Below are positions 1 to 7,900 of a stretch of 8,124 nucleotides of DNA, in pieces. How positions within the stretch are numbered: the first letter of the stretch is position 1; each line of letters opens with the position of its first letter. The DNA lies in NCBI GenBank assembly GCA_937951455.1, contig CALFBU010000325.1, forward strand, positions 1-8,124, read 5' to 3'. The stretch is from an uncultured Rhizobiaceae group bacterium. Lineage in GTDB: Bacteria > Pseudomonadota > Alphaproteobacteria > Rhizobiales > Rhizobiaceae. Below the pieces are notes generated by a model. It was given only the letters and a program-made list of their open reading frames with translations, was not told where the DNA came from and made no database searches. The position numbers and the translations under genes were made by a program.

Positions 1-374
1 ATCGTACCCTCACCCACAATCGGATCCTTGAACTGCGAAATCTGATAGCCTTGTGGAAGGTCGGGATAAAAATAGTTTTTGCGGTCAAACACCGATCGAA
101 GGTTAATCTCTGCATTTAAACCCAAGCCCGTGCGTATGGCTTGCGCAACACACTCTTGGTTTATAACTGGCAACATGCCTGGCATTGCGGCATCGACCAG
201 AGAAACATTGCTATTAGGCTCGGAACCAAATTGCGTAGATGCACCGGAAAACAGTTTGGCATTGGAGGAAACCTGCGCATGAACTTCTAGTCCAATAATG
301 ACCTCCCAATCATCTTTACTGCCTGCGATAAAACGTTTTGGATCTGCAATGCGTGCTTCTACAAGTTCTGTCAT
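1..374 (-). CDS. gatB: Aspartyl/glutamyl-tRNA(Asn/Gln) amidotransferase subunit B, N-terminal part
   Basis: This is the first 124 codons of GatB; the gene runs off the left edge. GatB is the subunit of the cytoplasmic GatCAB complex that phosphorylates and amidates Glu on misacylated tRNA(Gln), or Asp on tRNA(Asn), using ammonia from GatA. The translation from the ATG at 374-372 carries the family's N-terminal signatures: IGLEVHAQV followed by KLFSGAS, then [17 protein letters not shown], and finally [19 protein letters not shown]. These belong to the catalytic cradle domain. The start is fixed by an in-frame TAG four codons upstream (386-384), and a weak AGAAG lies 6 bases before the ATG. 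It lies 119 bases downstream of mrcA on the same strand, so co-transcription is possible but not shown. I see no clear promoter or terminator in that gap. Family assignment is very secure from the motifs; the C-terminal helical and YqeY-like tail lie outside the window. Confidence 0.96.
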   Translation of the reverse strand, partial: MTELVEARIADPKRFIAGSKDDWEVIIGLEVHAQVSSNAKLFSGASTQFGSEPNSNVSLVDAAMPGMLPVINQECVAQAIRTGLGLNAEINLRSVFDRKNYFYPDLPQGYQISQFKDPIVGEGT

Positions 375-493
375 GGGATACTTCTAATTTATAAAGTGGA
401 TGATCATTCATAAACTTATTAACCCAGCCCAAACCCAATGGGAAGGATTATGTAAATTCAGAGTAATTTTTTTCGCAACTCGTAAAAAGATTT

Positions 494-2971
494 CTAGTAT
501 AGACCGCCTGTGCCACCGATAACAGCACGCTGTGCTGCTGGAGATACTGTTTTTCTAATGGCATCCGATATGGCACCGCCTTCAAAACCGATTACTGAAT
601 AACGGTCAGGTGGCGCAGTACCAGGTTTGAAGGCCTCCATGATCACACCATCACCGCCAGCTTTTGCAAGCAATCCGGTTTTGCGATTAATCGGAATTAG
701 TTTAATACCTTTAGGAACACGGAAATCAACTTTAGGTTTGCCATCTAAAGCATCTTTCATGAAATTGGTAAAAATCGGAGCTGCCAATCCGCCACCGGAA
801 TTGCCTTTACCCATCGGTGTCGGATTATCAAAACCGACATAGACACTGGTCACCAAATCTGGCGTATAACCAACAAACCATGCGTCTTTTTCATCATTAG
901 TTGTACCCGTTTTACCTGCAACCGGAACACCAAGCTCTTTCACCACAGGCGCAGTACCACGTGTTACAACGCCCTCCATGATGGAGGTCATTTGATAAGC
1001 TGTCATTGGGTCAAGCACTTGCTCGCGGTCGTCTTCCAAAACCGGCTCTTGCTGCCCGTCCCAAGTCTGCGCGTTACAGTCGCTACAAACACGCTGTTCA
1101 TGCTTGAAAATTGTTTTGCCATACCGATCCTGAATTCGGTCAATCAAGGATGGTTTGATAGCCTTACCACCATTTGCAAGAACCGAGTAAGCAGCAGCCA
1201 TGCGCATAACGGTAGTTTCACCAGAACCCAGTGACATTGAAAGCACAGGAAGCATTTCATCGTAAATGCCAAATCGTTCAGCATATTGTGCAACCAGAGG
1301 CATGCCCATATCTTTGGCCAACCGAACGGTCATCAGGTTTCTGGATTTTTCAATACCCAAACGCAGTGTAGAAGGACCAGCAAATTTGCCCCCATAGTTC
1401 TTTGGTTCCCAAATCCCTAAATCGCCACCTTGGTCAACTCGAATAGGGCCATCAAGCACTACCGAGGACGGTGTATAGCCATTATCAAGTGCCGCAGCAT
1501 AAACAAAGGGCTTGAAGGAAGACCCTGGCTGACGGAAAGCTTGTGTCGCGCGATTAAACTGACTGTCAGCAAAAGAAAAACCACCTGCCATCGCCAACAC
1601 ACGTCCTGTATGCGGATCCATGGCAACAAGAGCACCAGAAACCTCTGGATTTTGACGTAATTTAAAACGTGAAGTGGTGGCGAGATCTTCACCAACCGGC
1701 TCCACATAGATCACGTCACCAACCTTAAGAACACCATCTACACCCTTGGCTGTGCGCTTGTCATCCTTGATGCGAACCCGAAGCGCCCACTTCATATCTG
1801 CTAGCGCAATAGTACCAATACGACGATTGTCCTTGAGTTTTCCCGATGCTTTTTTGCCTGGTTGAATACCTACGGTGGCAGACCCCTTGTCTACCCCTAA
1901 AACAACAGCAAGTTTCCATTCAGGAACATCTCTAAGAGCATCGATATCTTTAAGTGCAACACCCCAATCATCGCCCACTTCAATATTTTGCAATGGCCCT
2001 CTAAAGCCACGCTTTATATCAAAAGCGATCAAACCTTCATGTAAAGCCTTGCGTGCTTTTCTTTGCAAAATTGGATCAAGCGTCGTTCTGATAGACAAGC
2101 CACCCTCATAAAGGGCATCTTCGCCATAGCGATCAACAACTTCGCGTCTGACTTCTTCAGAAAAATATTCGGATGATGCAAGATAAGAAGAGCCTCTTCT
2201 TGGATTTACATCCAAGTCTTTGGCTTTTGCTTCCTCAGCCTCATCGCGCGTAACATAACCATTTTCAACCATACGGTCCAAAACCCAGTTACGGCGAGTT
2301 AATGCCCTTTCTGTATCACGGAAAGGGTGATAATTGCTCGGCGCTTTGGGAAGCGCTGCCAAATAGGCTGCCTGGTGCAACTCAACCTCATGAACAGATT
2401 TGTTGAAATAAGTTAGAGAGGCACCAGCAACGCCATATGCACTCAATCCAAGATAAATTTCATTCAAATAGAGTTCCAGAATGCGGTCTTTTGAATATGC
2501 AGATTCAATGCGCATCGACAAAAGTGCTTCTTTTATCTTGCGGTCTATCGAACGTTCACTGGAAAGAAGGAAATTTTTCGCAACCTGTTGTGTAATGGTA
2601 GAAGCGCCAATCGCACGACGTCCAGAACCGTAATTTTTGATATTGGTAACGACAGCACGTGCAATACCAGTGGGATCTACACCACCATGTTTGTAAAAAT
2701 TCTTATCTTCGGCAGAAAGAAAGGCAGCTTTTATTGTGTCGGGAATGGCCTGGATAGGTAAGTATAATCGACGCTCGCGGGCATATTCTGCCATCAACGA
2801 ACCGTTGCCAGAATGTATGCGTGTCGTCACAGGCGGCTCGTAAGCATTTAAGACTTCATAATCGGGAAGGTCTTTGGACATATCATGCAAATACCAAGCG
2901 ATTCCTGCAACAACAAGAATAGCCAATAGCATACCCATTCCAAACAAATAGCCAAAAATTCTTAAAAGCAT
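494..2971 (-). CDS. mrcA: Bifunctional penicillin-binding protein 1A (transglycosylase/transpeptidase)
   Basis: Class A PBP, 825 residues, anchored in the inner membrane and acting in the periplasm to polymerise glycan strands from lipid II and cross-link them. A single N-terminal membrane segment spans about residues 5-27. The GT51 domain (about 50-230) shows EDKNFYKHGG with catalytic Glu88, GASTITQQ (122-129), RKIKEA, and LELYLNEIYLG with the second catalytic Glu171. An OB-like linker domain follows (about 325-435). The transpeptidase domain has SSFK with nucleophile Ser484, the SRN triad at 543-545 and KTG at 687-689, so both activities look intact. Residues 629 and 632 form a periplasmic CxxC between the SxN and KTG motifs. 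An in-frame TAA three codons upstream fixes the ATG; GGA lies 10 bases before it. It is 204 bases downstream of the amidase gene, same strand. Length and domain order are normal for alphaproteobacterial PBP1A; the symbol ponA is also used. Confidence 0.97.
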   Translation of the reverse strand: MLLRIFGYLFGMGMLLAILVVAGIAWYLHDMSKDLPDYEVLNAYEPPVTTRIHSGNGSLMAEYARERRLYLPIQAIPDTIKAAFLSAEDKNFYKHGGVDPTGIARAVVTNIKNYGSGRRAIGASTITQQVAKNFLLSSERSIDRKIKEALLSMRIESAYSKDRILELYLNEIYLGLSAYGVAGASLTYFNKSVHEVELHQAAYLAALPKAPSNYHPFRDTERALTRRNWVLDRMVENGYVTRDEAEEAKAKDLDVNPRRGSSYLASSEYFSEEVRREVVDRYGEDALYEGGLSIRTTLDPILQRKARKALHEGLIAFDIKRGFRGPLQNIEVGDDWGVALKDIDALRDVPEWKLAVVLGVDKGSATVGIQPGKKASGKLKDNRRIGTIALADMKWALRVRIKDDKRTAKGVDGVLKVGDVIYVEPVGEDLATTSRFKLRQNPEVSGALVAMDPHTGRVLAMAGGFSFADSQFNRATQAFRQPGSSFKPFVYAAALDNGYTPSSVVLDGPIRVDQGGDLGIWEPKNYGGKFAGPSTLRLGIEKSRNLMTVRLAKDMGMPLVAQYAERFGIYDEMLPVLSMSLGSGETTVMRMAAAYSVLANGGKAIKPSLIDRIQDRYGKTIFKHEQRVCSDCNAQTWDGQQEPVLEDDREQVLDPMTAYQMTSIMEGVVTRGTAPVVKELGVPVAGKTGTTNDEKDAWFVGYTPDLVTSVYVGFDNPTPMGKGNSGGGLAAPIFTNFMKDALDGKPKVDFRVPKGIKLIPINRKTGLLAKAGGDGVIMEAFKPGTAPPDRYSVIGFEGGAISDAIRKTVSPAAQRAVIGGTGGLY

Positions 2972-3058
2972 ATGATTTTATTCCACACAAACAATATGTT
3001 AACCCATGAACACAAACAGCAAATCAGAACTATTCATATCAAAATCGAACAACCAGTG

Positions 3059-3074
3059 TTCCTTAAATAAGGAA
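3059..3074. repeat. Inverted repeat upstream of mrcA
   Basis: Two perfect 7-base arms, TTCCTTA (3059-3065) and TAAGGAA (3068-3074), are separated by only AA. A further TG/CA pair lies outside with one bulged base. It sits about 88 bases upstream of the mrcA start, in the 204-base gap after the amidase gene. The 2-base spacer makes an RNA hairpin unfavourable and no T-run follows, so it looks more like a DNA palindrome (operator-like) than a terminator. No regulator is assigned, and chance is possible in an AT-rich gap. Confidence 0.4.
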
Positions 3075-3175
3075 ACAATATGATGTTCGCCAATATCTTT
3101 ATCATATTTTGACAGAAATGGCTTGAATTCATCACAAAAAAATTCGTTGTTGCAGTTTTGCCACCAAGCTCTTAG

Positions 3176-4384
3176 CTATCGCATTCTAGGTCGAAAAAAA
3201 TCCAATACAGAATTGGCTATCGCCTGCCCTGCCTTGGCCTTGAACTCAGGGCTTTGTAAAAGGCGCTCATCTTCCACATTTGACAAATATCCAAGCTCAA
3301 TCAAAACGCTTGGAACCTCAGGTGCTTTTAAAACCCCAAATGCGGCAGACCTTTGTGGGTTTTTGATAAGCTTGATTTCAGAACCAAGGTTTTTAACCAG
3401 AAGGCTGGAAAATCTTCTTGAAAAGCGTTTTGTTTCACTAGTGGTCAGATCAACCAGAATGTCTGCAACAGCCTCAACTTCTTCTTCAACAGCAAGTCCG
3501 CCAACCAGATCAGCACTATTTTCAGTTTCGGCTAATTTTGCCGACAGTTGATCGGATGCTTTTTTTGAAAGTGTATAAATGGTTGAACCACGCACAAATC
3601 TCTGACGTAAAGAGTCAGCATGAATGGAAACAAACAAATCCGCCTTGGAACGCCGACTGAATTCAAGCCGGTCACGTAAAGACATGAACTTGTCTTCTTC
3701 TCTTGTCATTAACACATCAAATGGACCAATATCCTGTAATTTTTCCCTCACAACTTTTGAAAATTCAAAAACGATGTCTTTTTCCTGAGCTCCGTTTTTG
3801 CCCACAGCGCCACCATCAATCCCCCCATGTCCAGGATCTATAACAATTGTAAAACGACCGTCCTTTTTCTGAACAGGTGCAACGCGGTCACCTTTAACCG
3901 CCAAATTACTAGAAGATTGAGACCTAATTTTTTGTTCTCTCAACAAATTTTCAAAAGTCGCCTCGTCTGTTGAGTCCATATCAAGCAAAAACCGATAGCT
4001 TTCTTCATCTAGACGTTTTTTAAGTGAGGACTTTATAATTTCCACTGGAGCTGAGAGTGTCAGCACAATTCTGGAACGCCCTTGCGATATCCTGCCATAT
4101 TGAACGGCAGAGATTAAACCGCGTGGTTCAAGCTTGTTTTCTTGACCAAGATTAAAAACAGACTCATCCAAATCGATGATGATACGATTTGGCTTGTCCA
4201 TGTAGGTAGTTTTGAAAGATAGGTTTTGATCAAAATCAATAAAGAACCTGGTACTTGCTGTATCCCCCGCAATACTTCCTGAGAAGGCTACGGGAAGATT
4301 GTTAATCTGCTCCTGTCCAAACGAAGGCACAAAAGACGACAAGAAAACGATCAAAATCAAATATGAAAAATGAATCAGGCGCAT
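3176..4384 (-). CDS. amiC: Periplasmic N-acetylmuramoyl-L-alanine amidase (AMIN + Amidase_3)
   Basis: Zinc amidase of 402 residues that cuts the amide bond between N-acetylmuramic acid and the stem peptide, chiefly during septum splitting. A Sec signal peptide covers about residues 1-23 (hydrophobic core LILIVFLSSFV, likely cleavage after PSFG). An AMIN domain, which directs such enzymes to peptidoglycan and the division site, spans about 28-135. The Amidase_3 catalytic domain runs from about 178 to the end: DPGHGG supplies zinc ligand His186, Glu201 follows in QEKD, SIHAD supplies His255, and LIELGYLSN supplies catalytic Glu363. Residues about 290-316 (ADLVGG and an acidic stretch) align with the segment that forms the autoinhibitory helix in E. 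coli AmiB-type amidases, suggesting activator-dependent control. The ATG is fixed by an in-frame TAA four codons upstream; the purine-rich AAAAGAAAAG before it is a weak ribosome site. It precedes mrcA on the same strand and diverges from rne. AmiB or AmiC naming is arbitrary here. Confidence 0.93.
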   Translation of the reverse strand: MRLIHFSYLILIVFLSSFVPSFGQEQINNLPVAFSGSIAGDTASTRFFIDFDQNLSFKTTYMDKPNRIIIDLDESVFNLGQENKLEPRGLISAVQYGRISQGRSRIVLTLSAPVEIIKSSLKKRLDEESYRFLLDMDSTDEATFENLLREQKIRSQSSSNLAVKGDRVAPVQKKDGRFTIVIDPGHGGIDGGAVGKNGAQEKDIVFEFSKVVREKLQDIGPFDVLMTREEDKFMSLRDRLEFSRRSKADLFVSIHADSLRQRFVRGSTIYTLSKKASDQLSAKLAETENSADLVGGLAVEEEVEAVADILVDLTTSETKRFSRRFSSLLVKNLGSEIKLIKNPQRSAAFGVLKAPEVPSVLIELGYLSNVEDERLLQSPEFKAKAGQAIANSVLDFFRPRMR

Positions 4385-4468
4385 GCTTTTCTTTTAGCAG
4401 GACACTTTGTTAATTGCATGATTAATATGATTGAAAATCAACAAACAATCGCATCATAACGAATTTAC

Positions 4469-4544
4469 TTGTGGTATTGCAAAACTTTGCTTATCTATTG
4501 AGTCATCAAGTTCCTTTCAATCATATTGCATATGTCAATATAAC
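4469..4544 (+). promoter_or_regulatory. Candidate sigma70-type promoter elements for rne
   Basis: Two partial matches lie in the AT-rich left half of the gap. One is TTGTGG (4469-4474) with a 17-base spacer to TATCTA (4492-4497). The other is TTTCAA (4515-4520) with an 18-base spacer to TATAAC (4539-4544). Either would give a leader of roughly 410-460 bases. A third possible -35, TTGACG at 4604-4609, lacks a good -10 at normal spacing. None is a strong consensus, so this is only a pointer to where transcription may start. Confidence 0.22.
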
Positions 4545-4649
4545 TGACTGGAGTATCTACCTGCGGGGCTTTTAGATATTTTGATGAAAAAGATTCGTGC
4601 TGTTTGACGACATAATCTCTCAAATGGCTCTAATACAGCGTTAAGGCGT

Positions 4650-4668
4650 GATTTTACATATAGAAATC
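4650..4668 (+). other. Possible hairpin in rne leader
   Basis: GATTTT (4650-4655) can pair with GAAATC (4663-4668), giving five Watson-Crick pairs and one closing G-U around a 7-base loop. It is AT-rich and the weakest of the leader hairpins. It counts mainly because stronger ones follow in the same leader. Confidence 0.3.
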
Positions 4669-4685
4669 CCCAACAGCGCTTCACT

Positions 4686-4705
4686 GGCTGGCACTTTAAC
4701 CAGCC
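4686..4705 (+). other. GC-rich hairpin in rne leader
   Basis: GGCTGG (4686-4691) and CCAGCC (4700-4705) are perfect complements around the 8-base loop CACTTTAA. No run of T follows on the plus strand, and no minus-strand gene ends here, so it is not an intrinsic terminator. It lies about 260 bases before the rne start and is best read as a structural element of the leader RNA. Confidence 0.5.
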
Positions 4706-4766
4706 CCGATTAAAACAGATGCGGAAGAAGAACGTGGCAACTAACGAGAAAAATTTACAAAAGGTA

Positions 4767-4792
4767 GATGAAAGTTCAAAAGAACTTGCATC
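4767..4792 (+). other. Extended hairpin with AAAA loop in rne leader
   Basis: AAGTTC (4772-4777) pairs perfectly with GAACTT (4782-4787) around the tetraloop AAAA (4778-4781). Beyond one A-G mismatch the stem continues with GATG (4767-4770) against CATC (4789-4792). This makes ten pairs in 26 bases. A stem this regular with A-rich single strand in the loop resembles the type of element RNase E recognises in its own E. coli leader; that functional parallel is inference. Confidence 0.5.
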
Positions 4793-4863
4793 AAAGCCTG
4801 TAAATTACTCCAAGCCAACTTCCTTCCATCACACATTACCAGACTTTTATCGGTTCAAACAGA

Positions 4864-4881
4864 GGCTGCGTAACCGTAGCC
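4864..4881 (+). other. Seven-pair hairpin with UAAC loop in rne leader
   Basis: GGCTGCG (4864-4870) pairs with CGTAGCC (4875-4881) through seven consecutive pairs, one of them G-U, closing a UAAC tetraloop. It is the most stable-looking hairpin close to the rne start, about 80 bases upstream of the ATG. No T-run follows, so termination is unlikely. Confidence 0.5.
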
Positions 4882-4925
4882 AGGAATTACTCGAGCGCCT
4901 GACAATCCTCCTGTATGCATTGCTG

Positions 4926-4941
4926 TTTGTTCCGGAGCAAA
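4926..4941 (+). other. Small hairpin just before the rne ribosome site
   Basis: TTTGTT (4926-4931) can pair with AGCAAA (4936-4941), with one G-U, around a CCGG loop. It ends 7 bases before the GGAG used to start rne. It may influence ribosome access, but such short AT-rich stems arise often by chance. Confidence 0.3.
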
Positions 4942-4962
4942 AGTCTGCGGAGATTAGAATAA

Positions 4963-7900
4963 ATGTCAAACAAGATGCTAATAGACGCATCCCACCCGGA
5001 AGAAACCCGGGTAGCGGTGGTACGCGGTAACAGAATTGAAGAATTCGATTTTGAATCACAGGAGAAAAAACAACTAAGAGGCAACATATATCTGGCGAAA
5101 GTGACAAGGGTAGAACCCTCACTTCAGGCTGCATTTGTTGATTATGGCGGCAATCGTCATGGCTTCTTGGCTTTTTCCGAAATACATCCCGACTACTATC
5201 AAATCCCAGTGGCTGACCGCCAAGCTTTGCTGGAAGCAGAAGCGGAAGACGCTCGCGCTTCACGCGAGGCTGAGGAAGAAGAAGACAATGTCGTCGAGGT
5301 CGTCTCTTCATCTGACGATGATGAAGACGAAGAACCAAGGAAAAAGCCACGTCGTCGTCGCTCAAGAAAATCAAAAGCAGCACAAGACGCAGACTCTGAC
5401 ACAGATAACAATGCAGAATCTGAAGATAATAACGATAATATTCAGCAAGCGGATGAGGCTGATGCTTCGCCTATTGCAGAAACTTCAGAGTCAGAAGCTG
5501 TGGCTGAAGCAGAAGAAAAGCCAAAGCGTCGCTCCACACGCCGTAAAAAAGCACCTATTGCTAAAAAACCTGAAGTCACAGAAGAAGCTGAAGCGTCTGC
5601 GGAAAGTTCTGATGAAGCTGTTGAAGCAAAACCAGAGCCAGCACCAAAGCCGAAGCGCCGTACAACACGTCGCAAAAAGGCGCCTGTTGAAGAGACATCT
5701 TCTGAAGAAACTTCAAATTCAGAAGATGACGATGGTAACCCAACCACAATGGCTGCCATGGTGGAGATGGATTCCATCTCAGAACCCCTTCCCGATGATG
5801 CAGATGAACCGGAAGAAAACAGCGACACAGCCAATGACGAACCCGTAGCTGAGGAAAAACCAAAACGCCAGGCTACCAGAAAAAAGGCAGCGCCTAAGAA
5901 AAAAGCAGAGCCAGAAACTTCTGAAAGCGAAGCAAACGGCGAAGAGGAAACCAAATCTGAGGAAACATCCGAAGAAGAAGCTCCAAAACCAAAGAAGCGC
6001 GCGCCACGTCGCAATCCGCGCAAGAAAAAAGAAACTGCCACAGAAGAAGAAACTACTGAAGAATCAGACGCTGATGATGATCTAGATACGGATTCAAATG
6101 ATGGTGTAGAGTCAGTGGGGCAGGAAGATGCCTTAGAAGAGGTCCCTACACCACCCCGTCGCCAAAGACGTCACTATAAAATTCAGGAAGTCATCAAACG
6201 CCGTCAGGTATTATTGGTGCAGGTTGTTAAAGAAGAACGCGGCAACAAAGGTGCAGCGCTTACAACTTACCTGTCACTTGCCGGTCGTTACTCTGTATTA
6301 ATGCCAAATACCGCCCGCGGTGGTGGCATCTCTCGCAAAATTACAAATGCAGCAGACCGCAAGCGTTTGAAAGCAGTTGCCACGTCTCTTGATGTTCCGC
6401 AAGGCATGGGCGTAATATTACGCACAGCTGGTGCGTCAAGAACAAATGCGGAAATTGAACGTGACTTTGATTACCTTATGCGTTTGTGGGAGCAAGTCCG
6501 CAATCTGACCCTTTCATCTTCTGCACCTTGTTTGGTGTACGAAGAAGGCAGCCTTATTAAACGATCAATCCGTGACTTATATGACAAAGACACAGGCGAA
6601 GTTGTCGTTGCTGGTGAGCAAGGGTTTCAGGAAGCAAAAGACTTCATGACCATGCTCATGCCAAATGCAACGAACAGAGTGAAACTTCACCGTGACAAAC
6701 AATCTATCTTCGCCAAATATGGCGTCGAAACGCAGCTTGATAAAATGGTTACGCCTCAAGTTACGCTTAAGTCTGGCGGTTATCTGATCATAGACCAAAC
6801 AGAAGCTTTGGTTGCTGTTGATGTAAACTCAGGCAGATCAACACGTGAGCATTCCATTGAAAACACAGCGCTTCAGACGAACCTTGAAGCAGCTGAAGAA
6901 GTTGCTCGTCAGCTGCGCTTACGCGATCTGGCTGGCCTTATTGTCATTGACTTCATTGATATGGAAGAAAAACGCAATAACCGTGCTGTTGAGAAGAAAC
7001 TCAAAGATTCGCTAAAGAACGACCGTGCTCGCATACAAGTTGGAAGAATATCGCATTTCGGCCTCATGGAAATGTCTCGTCAACGCATGAGAGCAAGTGT
7101 TCTGGAAAGCACGATGGACGTCTGTTCGCTTTGCGGCGGTACGGGTCACGTGCGTTCAGATTCAGCAATTGCTATGCACGTCTTCCGTGCAATCGAAGAG
7201 CATGTTTCCAAACACAATCGTTATGATGCCATCATTAAAACGACACCTTCCATTGCTTTGCATATTCTTAATCACAAACGTACCTCCCTCGTCGAACTTG
7301 AAAACCGATATGGCCTGGCAATTTTGATTGAAGGTAGCAATGAAATCAAAGGCCAGGATTTCGACATCCAAAAAGGGGAACTTGCAACCGGTGAAGTCAA
7401 ATCCACGGCGGTAGGTTTCCAAAATGGAACCGTTGACGCTGACGATGTTGCGGAAGAAGAAAAAGAACCACGCGGTAAAAAACGCGGCCGTGGTCGTCGC
7501 AAGCATAACGATGATGATAATCAAACGGAAACAGAAGATAATTCATCTGAAAATAATCAGACATCATCTGATGAGACCGATAATGATGATGACAATCTAC
7601 GCAAGAAGCGCCGCAGAGGCAAGCGCGGTGGGCGTCGTCGTAATGGCGAAGAAACCAATGCTGAAAACCAGACAGGTGACACGACTGAATCAGATCAAGC
7701 TACAAGCGCTGCGCAAATCAAGGAAGTTACCAATAAATCTGATGCGGTAGAAGCAACACCAACTGTAGAGGCAGAAGCAGAGCAACCAAAATCGAAATCA
7801 CGTTCTACGGTACGCAGGAAAGCGCCAATTTCAAAGCCGGCTGAACCTGCAGAAGTAGAAGCCCCTTCGGAAAGTGAAAGCCAAAAGCCGGTTGAAGAGC

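Larger units (their letters stand above)
4385..4962. promoter_or_regulatory. Divergent amiC/rne intergenic region with probable long rne leader
   Basis: This 578-base gap has no convincing gene. It must carry the minus-strand amidase promoter and the plus-strand rne promoter. The left part (about 4385-4560) is AT-rich and promoter-like; the right part holds several hairpins, at about 4650-4668, 4686-4705, 4767-4792, 4864-4881 and 4926-4941. This is consistent with a transcribed, structured rne 5' leader of a few hundred bases. E. coli rne also has a long structured leader that RNase E binds to control its own mRNA, so a similar role is inferred here, not shown. The region ends in GGAG (4949-4952), the likely rne ribosome site. 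Open frames entering the gap from either strand look incidental. Confidence 0.6.

Noticed and set aside
3136..3167. Possible intrinsic terminator after the amidase gene on the minus strand
   Set aside because: A run of seven T (minus strand) at 3142-3136 follows an imperfect stem at 3167-3147, but the stem has only short broken pairing and a 4-base gap before the T-run. Too weak to call.
3123..3551. 142-codon plus-strand open frame opposite the amidase 3' end
   Set aside because: Antisense to the conserved Amidase_3 domain; Ser/Thr-rich translation with no family resemblance.
4410..4425. CtrA-like site upstream of the amidase (TTAA ... TTAA)
   Set aside because: The two TTAA halves are 8 bases apart, not the 7 of the CtrA consensus. 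Lone TTAACC half-sites before mrcA and gatB are also too short to mean much in AT-rich DNA.
4686..4705. GC-rich hairpin as a transcription terminator
   Set aside because: No T-run follows on either strand, and the nearest minus-strand gene starts, rather than ends, to its left.
4847..5383. 178-codon minus-strand open frame across the rne leader and rne 5' end
   Set aside because: It lies opposite secure rne codons, has no recognisable domain, and a gene there would run antisense through the rne start. Most likely an incidental frame.
5135..6041. Long open frames in other frames and on the minus strand over the S1 insertion (for example 5135-5848 plus, 5442-6041 minus)
   Set aside because: The biased Glu/Lys/Arg/Ala codon make-up of the insertion suppresses stops in the other frames. 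Translations are low-complexity mirrors (Ser/Phe/Gly-rich or Lys/Gln/Leu-rich) with no motif.
5236..6168. Insertion in rne as an inserted mobile or foreign element
   Set aside because: It is in frame, has no terminal repeats or target duplication, has the same charged composition as the gene's own tail, and insertions at this site are normal for alphaproteobacterial RNase E.
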